A DNA stretch of 7,477 nt, from contig CANKVQ010000023.1 in assembly GCA_947486885.1 (NCBI GenBank), positions 1-7,477 of the forward strand, in the 5' to 3' direction. Shown in pieces: positions 1 through 4,917 of this stretch. The number at the start of each line of letters is the position of its first letter. Within the stretch, counting starts at the first letter, position 1. The DNA is from a bacterium. GTDB lineage: Bacteria > Babelota > Babeliae > Babelales > JABDEC01. The position numbers were made by a program, and so were the translations under genes. The notes beneath the pieces are model-generated. The model was not told the DNA's origin. It searched no databases and worked only from the letters and a program-made list of their open reading frames with translations.

Positions 1-9
1 CTTATTCAT
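1..9 (-). CDS. start of a gene leaving the window (first 3 codons)
   Basis: Read leftward, an ATG at 9-7 begins Met-Asn-Lys before the window ends. It is preceded by an AGGGG motif about 8 bases upstream, a good Shine-Dalgarno placement that resembles the GGGGG upstream of the 1682 gene. A promoter-like pair lies further upstream at 47-75. Nothing can be said about the product. The call rests only on the start codon, the ribosome binding site and the promoter context. Confidence 0.35.
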
Positions 10-17
10 AATTATAA

Positions 18-22
18 CCCCT
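18..22 (-). promoter_or_regulatory. ribosome binding site for the edge gene
   Basis: AGGGG on the minus strand lies about 8 bases before the ATG at 9-7. It is a purine run in an otherwise A/T-only stretch and is the main reason to believe a gene starts at the left edge. Confidence 0.35.
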
Positions 23-46
23 AATTAAAAATTTAATTTTAAATAA

Positions 47-75
47 ATTATATGACTTAATATTACTTATATTAA
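47..75 (-). promoter_or_regulatory. candidate sigma70-type promoter for the edge gene
   Basis: On the minus strand, TTAATA (75-70, 4 of 6 to TTGACA) is followed after 17 bases by a perfect TATAAT (52-47). Transcription would start near 40, giving a leader of about 30 bases before the ATG at 9. The surroundings are nearly all A/T, so chance matches are common. The exact -10 and 17-base spacing make this one better than most. Confidence 0.35.
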
Positions 76-117
76 TAATAATAAAAGCACTTAACTTAAA
101 GCAATAGTTTTATATAA

Positions 118-146
118 AATTAAAAATCTAGCTAAAATTTAACTAG
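118..146 (-). terminator. weak candidate terminator of the NAPE-PLD-like gene
   Basis: On the minus strand, an imperfect CTAG...CTAG inverted repeat (146-143 with 131-128, extended by A/T pairs and one G.U pair) begins within the stop codon and is followed by the T-rich run ATTTTTAATTTT. The arrangement is that of an intrinsic terminator, but the stem is short and AT-rich, so stability is doubtful. Confidence 0.25.
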
Positions 147-1297
147 CGACTAGAGTTGTTTTGAGATTTTTGAACCTGAGATGGTGCCTTTAGACTATAC
201 TGAGCTAAGTCTTGAATAAAATTATAAGATTCGCCAATTTTCATGATTTTAAGCGTTTCTAGACCCAATTCTTGTGAAATATGTGAATTCCACCACTTTT
301 TAATTTGTCGAATCGGCGTATCAAATAGATCAGAGCCGAAATGAAAAGTGCCCCAATGCATCGGTATCATGATTTTAGCACCCAAATCTTGAAATGCCTG
401 ACCAGCTTCAGCAGCGTTAATATGCGAAGTATGTAAATATTTACGCGGTTCACAAGGTGCAATCGGCATAAAGGCAATATCAATGGTCGGAAATTCATTG
501 GCAATGGTATTAAAATGGCCAGAATAAGCCGTATCACCAGCAAAATATAATTTATATTGCTTAGTTTCGATCATCCAGGAACCCCAAAGTGATTTATTTT
601 TATCGAATAGTGATCTTTGGGACCAATGATAAGCTGGTAAGAAAGTAAACTTAAAGCTATCTAAGTTATAGCTTTCCCACCAAAAACCTTCGATAATCTG
701 CTCGGGCCGGAAACCCCATTTTAATAAATAGCGACTATCACCACGGGGGACCAATAGTTTTAAGTTAGGCGAATTTTTTTTAATCCACATAATTGAGCGA
801 TAATGCATATGATCTAAATGGTTATGCGAGATCAAAATATAATCGATTAATGGTAATTGGGTTAAAGCCAAGCCCGGTGCTAAAATCCGCGGAAATAGAA
901 ACGTAGCACTACCAAAAATGGGATCAGTCAGAATGTTCTTACCATCTACTTGAATTAAAAAAGTCGAATGACCAATCCAAGTGACATTTAAGTCTTGGGC
1001 TTGATTACTAGTTTTATTACTAGCCTGACTATTAAATAAATTTTCTGAAGCTAACTCTGGTAAAAGCTCAGGTATAGCCCGCCAAAGATCTTTATTTTTG
1101 GGCAACCGATCACTGCCACGCCATAGCGAATAAACAAACATCTGTAATTCGCCCAAAAAAGAGCGTAATAAACAGATCATGGTATCTAACCTAGGCTGTT
1201 CCGTACGTAATTCGTATATATGGTTGTAATAGCGATTCTTGGAATAATATGGATAACGGCGAAAATGATTGTTTTTGGTTTCCTGCTTTTCAGGCAT
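143..1297 (-). CDS. NAPE-PLD-like metallo-beta-lactamase-fold hydrolase
   Basis: A zinc-dependent hydrolase of the metallo-beta-lactamase fold, 384 aa, closest in motif order to N-acyl-phosphatidylethanolamine phospholipase D. That family cleaves phospholipid phosphodiester bonds; the substrate here is inferred only. Visible motifs, from the ATG at 1297: WIGHSTF near 107, LTDPIF 123-128, metal motif HNHLDH 158-163, WWES near 206, H224 in YHWSQRSL, LWGSW 237-241, D255 in FAGDT, PIAPCEPR near 278-285, H292, and H314 in MHWGTF. All metal ligands known in NAPE-PLD (HxHxDH, His, Asp, His) are present, so it should be active. The first 60 residues are Tyr/Arg-rich with an amphipathic stretch but no signal peptide, suggesting a cytosolic or membrane-peripheral enzyme. 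The tail after about 370 is polar. A GTG at 1309 would add four residues; the ATG is preferred for its start codon and the GGGTAG just upstream. UlaG-type lactonases share the fold but lack the WWE and EPR motifs. Confidence 0.88.
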   Translation of the reverse strand: MPEKQETKNNHFRRYPYYSKNRYYNHIYELRTEQPRLDTMICLLRSFLGELQMFVYSLWRGSDRLPKNKDLWRAIPELLPELASENLFNSQASNKTSNQAQDLNVTWIGHSTFLIQVDGKNILTDPIFGSATFLFPRILAPGLALTQLPLIDYILISHNHLDHMHYRSIMWIKKNSPNLKLLVPRGDSRYLLKWGFRPEQIIEGFWWESYNLDSFKFTFLPAYHWSQRSLFDKNKSLWGSWMIETKQYKLYFAGDTAYSGHFNTIANEFPTIDIAFMPIAPCEPRKYLHTSHINAAEAGQAFQDLGAKIMIPMHWGTFHFGSDLFDTPIRQIKKWWNSHISQELGLETLKIMKIGESYNFIQDLAQYSLKAPSQVQKSQNNSSR

Positions 1298-1324
1298 TGC
1301 TACCCACACACCGTTGCTAACTAT

Positions 1325-1362
1325 TTTCCCCCATCCAGACAGAACGTCCAGGATAGGGGAAA
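1325..1362 (-). promoter_or_regulatory. GC-rich stem-loop in the leader of the NAPE-PLD-like gene
   Basis: The outer arms TTTCCCC (1325-1331) and GGGGAAA (1356-1362) pair perfectly. A C/A mismatch follows, then ATCC (1333-1336) with GGAT (1351-1354), and an inner GAC/GTC (1338-1340, 1346-1348) closes a five-base loop. On the minus strand it falls between the predicted start of transcription (near 1386) and the ATG at 1297, ending about 27 bases before the start codon. Neither side carries a T-run, so it is not a classical terminator. It may control mRNA stability or ribosome access. It matches no riboswitch I know. Confidence 0.5.
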
Positions 1363-1392
1363 TGGAGGTTATCTTATTTAAGAGACGCTTTT

Positions 1393-1421
1393 ATGATACA
1401 CAAGCAGTTATTAAAAATCAA
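1393..1421 (-). promoter_or_regulatory. promoter of the NAPE-PLD-like gene
   Basis: On the minus strand, TTGATT (1421-1416) and TATCAT (1398-1393) are separated by exactly 17 bases, with 4 of 6 and 5 of 6 matches to the sigma70 consensus. Predicted transcription starts near 1386 and gives a leader of almost 90 bases that includes the 1325-1362 hairpin. This is among the best-formed promoters in the window. Confidence 0.5.
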
Positions 1422-1481
1422 ATTTTTCATTAAAATTTATTTAATTTAGCAAAATTACCAAAAACGCTGTTTATATTAAGC

Positions 1482-1487
1482 TATAAT
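1482..1487 (+). promoter_or_regulatory. possible -10 element for the 1682 gene
   Basis: A perfect TATAAT on the plus strand, without a convincing -35 at 16-18 bases upstream; TTACCA at 1455-1460 is 21 bases away. If used, the transcript would carry a leader of roughly 190 bases containing the inverted repeats at 1545-1627. In such AT-rich DNA the hexamer alone is weak evidence. A competing candidate is TTGATA at 1562-1567 with TATTTA at 1583-1588, which has a poor 15-base spacing. Confidence 0.22.
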
Positions 1488-1544
1488 TTTTAAAAAATAG
1501 TTCATAATAAACTAAAAATAAAATCATTATTTTAAAGCACAATC

Positions 1545-1627
1545 TGCTCTGCATGCCCTACTTGATATTTTTTTAGTCAAACTATTTAAAACAGAGCAAT
1601 TAATAGCTTAGACTAAGCACAAGTAGG
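1545..1627 (+). repeat. interleaved inverted repeats, possible pseudoknot leader
   Basis: CCTACTTG (1557-1564) pairs exactly with CAAGTAGG (1620-1627). Inside it, TAGTC (1574-1578) pairs with GACTA (1611-1615) and CTATT (1582-1586) with AATAG (1602-1606), leaving a 15-base loop at 1587-1601. That loop holds CAGAGCA (1592-1598), an exact complement of TGCTCTG (1545-1551), which lies upstream of the whole stem. The order is that of a pseudoknot. It ends about 55 bases before the ATG at 1682. The same repeats could instead be protein-binding DNA or chance. Confidence 0.35.
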
Positions 1628-1681
1628 TTATTAGAACTAAAAAATAAAAACTGGTTCAATAACTTAAATTATGGGGGTTAT

Positions 1682-3052
1682 ATGAATATTTTAGGGCGTT
1701 TATTGCTAATTTTTGCCCTTTTTCAAATTATATTAAGCCAGAATAATCAAACATTCCAGGACAATCGCGACATTTATATTACTGTTTTTACACATGGCAC
1801 CATTCATCCACATGTCAAATTAGATGAACTAAGTTTAGTGTTTAAAGACGAGATCAAAGATACGCATTATTCATATGTGAACGAATGGCACCGACAAGCA
1901 CCTATTTATTTTAAAACACAAGCGATGCAAGGGCTTGGCCTAGAACCGATTAATCTACACCCGATTGGTAAACCACGTAGCAATGGAGCAACAGCTTTAG
2001 CAAATATTTTTGAATATTTTTACCAAAAAGATCACCCTGATCGTATTAATCATTATTATACTTTTGGCTGGTCAGGACTCTTAAGCCAAAAAGAACGTCT
2101 TAAAGCTGCAGAACAATATCATAAAGAACTAAAAGAACTCTTAAAAAAATACCATACTCAGGGCCTTAATCCTAAATTAAGATTGGTTGGCTTTAGTCAT
2201 GGTGGCACAATTACACTAAACTTAGGTCTATATGAACCAGATGATATTAATAAATTAGAAGTCCCAGTCACTGAATTAATTTTAGTTGGCACACCCGTAC
2301 AAAAAGAAACTGAATGCTTAGTCGATCATCCCATGTTTAAACGGGCTTTCCAGTTTTATTCCCGAGGTGATTTTCCACAAACTTCAGATTATATCTCTAC
2401 CGATTATTTTTTCTGCCACTGGCGTTTTTTACCACATAATTTTTGCATGTTTAGAGATAAACAGGACCCAACTGTTGAACATAGTTTTGAGCTGCCTGAT
2501 AAGTTAACTCAAATTGAACTACAATTTTTAATCGGCAATCATATTATTGCGCCCAAACATACCGAATTATGGACCTTTGCTTGGGCCCAACGCTGGTATC
2601 GCAAACAGTTTCCACTAAGCCCGATTCCAGTGATTGCAATTGTTCCAGCTTTGCTCAAAGCTATCGAACGTAATTTACCCAAAGATGTGCATGAACTAGT
2701 GGCGACTGTACATATAAATGAAGGCTCACCAAAAGATACACTCGAAATTAAAGAATTGTATCCCAACTTACAGACCAAAACCGCGCCCTACATGGTCCCG
2801 TTTTTAAAGCATGTCGATCTGCAAACAGTCTGTAAAATTGCCCAAAAATATGAACCTAAATTTCAAACATCTAAAAAAGTTCGCAAATCTTCAGTACGTG
2901 CCGAACGTTATGCGCTAGCCAAAATGAAAGAGGCTAAGATTCAAGCCTGTTTAGTTAAATATGCTAACGATATACAACGCGTCCCTAGATTAACCAAAAA
3001 GGCTAAGCAAGCGCAACAAGATTTAATCTCGAATCAACTCCCAAATACCTAA
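1682..3052 (+). CDS. putative exported serine hydrolase (alpha/beta-hydrolase-like), unrecognised family
   Basis: I do not recognise this 456-aa protein as a named family. Residues 1-20 form a signal peptide: a short positive N-terminus, a hydrophobic core (LLLIFALFQIIL) and likely cleavage around the Ser-Gln at 19-20. There is no lipobox cysteine, so export to the periplasm or beyond is inferred. The body reads like an alpha/beta-hydrolase: strand YITVFTHGT (32-40) with a possible oxyanion-loop HG, then LRLVGFSHGGT (167-176) giving a GxSxG elbow with S172 as nucleophile, then ELILVGTP (198-205). D230 in SRGD and H293 in KHTELW are candidate acid and base, unproven. A hydrophobic stretch lies at 314-326, and residues 395-445 are Lys/Arg-rich. 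GGGGG four bases before the ATG acts as the ribosome binding site. Its 3' end overlaps ksgA tail to tail. A lipase or esterase role is plausible; a non-catalytic relative is possible. Confidence 0.6.
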   Translation: MNILGRLLLIFALFQIILSQNNQTFQDNRDIYITVFTHGTIHPHVKLDELSLVFKDEIKDTHYSYVNEWHRQAPIYFKTQAMQGLGLEPINLHPIGKPRSNGATALANIFEYFYQKDHPDRINHYYTFGWSGLLSQKERLKAAEQYHKELKELLKKYHTQGLNPKLRLVGFSHGGTITLNLGLYEPDDINKLEVPVTELILVGTPVQKETECLVDHPMFKRAFQFYSRGDFPQTSDYISTDYFFCHWRFLPHNFCMFRDKQDPTVEHSFELPDKLTQIELQFLIGNHIIAPKHTELWTFAWAQRWYRKQFPLSPIPVIAIVPALLKAIERNLPKDVHELVATVHINEGSPKDTLEIKELYPNLQTKTAPYMVPFLKHVDLQTVCKIAQKYEPKFQTSKKVRKSSVRAERYALAKMKEAKIQACLVKYANDIQRVPRLTKKAKQAQQDLISNQLPNT

Positions 3053-3799
3053 GAGCTCAGCGATAGACAATTGCTGGGCTCTTAAAATTAATAACTCTGG
3101 TGTTAATTTACTAAGATTATAATGCGTTTGCGCTAAATTATTTCTTAATGTTCGACGCGGAAATTTAAAACAAAGCTTAATAAATTTCCAAAAATTCAAC
3201 TCATCTGGGATTTTAATTAAATTAGCTCTGGGTTTAAAATATAACAATCTAGAATAAACTTTAGGTGGCGGCTCGAAAGCCGTCGGTGGAATTTTAGCTA
3301 ATAATTCTAATTCAAAATAATACTGAAAATAAAGTGACGTATAGCCGTAATCACGCCCAGATTTTTTTAATAACTTTTGGGCAACCTCTTCTTGAACCAT
3401 AATCACGCCTTCTTTTAACAAGTCGCGATTAGCTTGCAATAAATATAAAATCGGAAAAGTAACCTGATACGGTAAATTAGCTAATAATACCCACGGTTGA
3501 TCAGCTGCTAATTCTCTAAAATTAAAATCTAAAATATTTTGAACTAAAATTTTGAGCCGTGCATCTTTGATCTGCCTGGCTAAATAATCTGCCCACTCCG
3601 AGTCAATTTCAAAAACCCATAAACGAGCAACCGGTTGCGCTAAGATTGTACGCGTCAGAAAACCAGCGCCACCGCCGATTTCAAAAACTGAACTATTTTG
3701 ATCTACTTTAACCCGATTAAAAATCTCGTCGAGCACCCACTGTTCTTTTAGAAAATGTTGCCCATACTGTTTTTTATGGCGCGGTATAAATTCTGACAC
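3023..3799 (-). CDS. ksgA: 16S rRNA dimethyladenosine transferase (KsgA/RsmA)
   Basis: Uses S-adenosylmethionine to dimethylate the two adjacent adenines in the 3'-terminal helix of 16S rRNA, a late 30S maturation step. At 258 aa it is slightly short but complete for the family. Seen in order: QYGQHFL 11-17, the SAM-binding FEIGGGAGFLT 39-49, FEID 63-66, the catalytic NLPY motif 108-111, MVQEEVAQKL 134-143, the FEPPPKVYS loop 175-183, and the C-terminal RRTLRNNL 215-222. The start is a GTG with only a weak GCGAG upstream; no ATG fits the conserved N-terminus better. It lies 28 bp behind mreB and is probably the last gene of that operon. Its last ten codons overlap the convergent gene ending at 3052. 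NLPY together with the C-terminal motif and context favours KsgA over Erm-type 23S methylases. Confidence 0.95.
   Translation of the reverse strand: MSEFIPRHKKQYGQHFLKEQWVLDEIFNRVKVDQNSSVFEIGGGAGFLTRTILAQPVARLWVFEIDSEWADYLARQIKDARLKILVQNILDFNFRELAADQPWVLLANLPYQVTFPILYLLQANRDLLKEGVIMVQEEVAQKLLKKSGRDYGYTSLYFQYYFELELLAKIPPTAFEPPPKVYSRLLYFKPRANLIKIPDELNFWKFIKLCFKFPRRTLRNNLAQTHYNLSKLTPELLILRAQQLSIAELLGIWELIRD
3051..3083 (+). terminator. stem-loop at the convergent gene junction
   Basis: AAGAGCTCAGC (3051-3061) pairs with GCTGGGCTCTT (3073-3083) over 11 positions with one G.U pair, enclosing an 11-base loop. The stem begins in the stop codon of the 1682 gene and lies wholly within the coding part of ksgA. 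There is no strong T-run after it on either strand, so it is an imperfect terminator candidate. It may terminate the plus transcript or protect 3' ends. With only this junction between the two genes, no other terminator is available. Confidence 0.4.
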
Positions 3800-3827
3800 G
3801 TAATCTCGCTAAGTTTTTATTTTTATT

Positions 3828-4883
3828 TTATTTCATTAATGCTTCTTTAAAGAAATCTAACTCTTTCAGCACTTTACCAGCACCCTTAACTACACACAAT
3901 AATGGCTCGTCTGCTATCCTAACTGGCAAGCCAGTTTCACGTGACAATAATCTATCTAAACCACGCAATAACGACCCGCCACCAGCCATCACAATCCCAC
4001 GATCTACTAAATCTGCAGCTAATTCAGGCGGCGTATTTTCTAATGCCACACGCACTACGTCTACAATACTACGAATTGTTTCTAATAATGCTTCGTTAAC
4101 TTCAGCACTAGTTAAATTAAGCGTTTTAGGTACACCTGAAATTAGATCACGGCCCTTAATTGCCATCGATTCTAGTTTAGATTCGAACATGACAGAACCT
4201 ATACTAATTTTAATATTTTCAGCAGTTCGCTCACCAATTAATAAGTTATATTTACGCTTTACATAATTCACAATCGCACGGTCCATTTCATCGCCGCCAA
4301 CCCGAATCGATTTACAAAACACAATATTTTTAAGTGAAATTACAGCCACTTCAGTAGTGCCGCCACCGATATCAATAATCATGCTCGCACATGGATCATG
4401 TACAGGTAATCCAGCACCAATTGCAGCTGCTAACGATTCCGTAATAGTATAAACATCACCTGGACGCGCGCCAGCTTGTTCAGCAGAATCACGCACTGCC
4501 CGACATTCAACTTGCGTAATTCCCGATGGTACGCCAATTACCATGCGCGGCCCTCTAAAGAAACGCTTGTTATTATGTACTGCTCGAATAAAATAACGCA
4601 ACATGCTTTCAGCTAATTCAAAATCGGCAATAACACCATCGCGTAATGGCCGACAAGCAATAATACTTTCGGGCGTTTTGCCTAACATTTCTTTAGCTAC
4701 GCGACCAGCAGCTAAGACATGATTAGTCCCAGCTTTAACTGCTACAACTGATGGCTCATCTAAAATTACGCCACGCTTTTCAACATAGATTAAAGTATTT
4801 GCCGTACCTAAATCAATTGCTAAATCATTAGAAAAAACACCAAAAATACGCCGAGATGGTATAAATTTTTTAAAGCTCTCCAT
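3828..4883 (-). CDS. mreB: rod shape-determining protein MreB
   Basis: The bacterial actin homologue that polymerises on the inner membrane face and guides lateral peptidoglycan synthesis. At 351 aa it is full length. The actin ATPase signatures are in place: DLGTANT 24-30, DGVIADFELAESML 82-95, GVPSGIT 117-123, E149 near the gamma-phosphate, DIGGGTTEVAVIS 171-183, GGDEMD 196-201, GERTAE 217-222 and MAGGGSLLRGLD 299-310. Residues 1-18 (FKKFIPSRRIFGVF) look amphipathic, as in other MreB proteins that bind membrane through the N-terminus. The ATG at 4883 has AGGA five bases upstream. Departures from the usual sequence are TESL in place of EEPM at 148-151 and about three extra residues (PGD) just before it. 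mreC and mreD are not adjacent; the gene sits between an outer-membrane protein gene (34-bp gap) and ksgA (28-bp gap). Confidence 0.97.
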   Translation of the reverse strand: MESFKKFIPSRRIFGVFSNDLAIDLGTANTLIYVEKRGVILDEPSVVAVKAGTNHVLAAGRVAKEMLGKTPESIIACRPLRDGVIADFELAESMLRYFIRAVHNNKRFFRGPRMVIGVPSGITQVECRAVRDSAEQAGARPGDVYTITESLAAAIGAGLPVHDPCASMIIDIGGGTTEVAVISLKNIVFCKSIRVGGDEMDRAIVNYVKRKYNLLIGERTAENIKISIGSVMFESKLESMAIKGRDLISGVPKTLNLTSAEVNEALLETIRSIVDVVRVALENTPPELAADLVDRGIVMAGGGSLLRGLDRLLSRETGLPVRIADEPLLCVVKGAGKVLKELDFFKEALMK

Positions 4884-4917
4884 AGAATTCCTATAACTAT
4901 TATTTTGAATATAAATA

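Larger units (their letters stand above)
1298..1681. other. divergent intergenic region with two structured leaders
   Basis: This 384-bp spacer separates the leftward NAPE-PLD-like gene from the rightward hydrolase gene. It holds a promoter for the leftward gene (1393-1421), a GC-rich hairpin in its leader (1325-1362), a stand-alone TATAAT on the plus strand (1482-1487) and a set of interleaved inverted repeats (1545-1627) before the rightward gene. No convincing open frame or RNA gene of a known class was recognised. The hairpin is strikingly richer in G and C than the flanking A/T sequence. Confidence 0.7.

Noticed and set aside
143..1297. Classical beta-lactamase or UlaG lactonase
   Set aside because: The WWES, LWGSW, CEPR and MHWGTF motifs and their order fit NAPE-PLD-like enzymes much better.
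1298..1309. GTG at 1309 as the start of the NAPE-PLD-like gene
   Set aside because: It would add only Met-Trp-Val-Ala. The ATG at 1297 is a better codon with a GGGTAG closely upstream. The GTG remains possible.
1325..1362. Hairpin as an intrinsic terminator
   Set aside because: No T-run follows on either strand, and it lies upstream of both divergent genes rather than after one.
1568..1574. T-run as a terminator
   Set aside because: No stem directly precedes it, and such runs are expected in this A/T-rich spacer.
2539..2778. An open frame of 79 codons on the minus strand
   Set aside because: It lies wholly antisense to the hydrolase gene, has no motif and no supporting context, and is a shadow of the coding strand.
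3023..3799. Erm-type 23S rRNA methylase (macrolide resistance)
   Set aside because: NLPY, the FEPPPKV loop and the RRTLRNNL C-terminal motif, plus the housekeeping operon context, indicate KsgA.
3828..4883. DnaK, FtsA or plasmid ParM-like actin
   Set aside because: DLGTANT, DGVIADFE and GERTAE are MreB signatures, and the length of 351 aa fits MreB.
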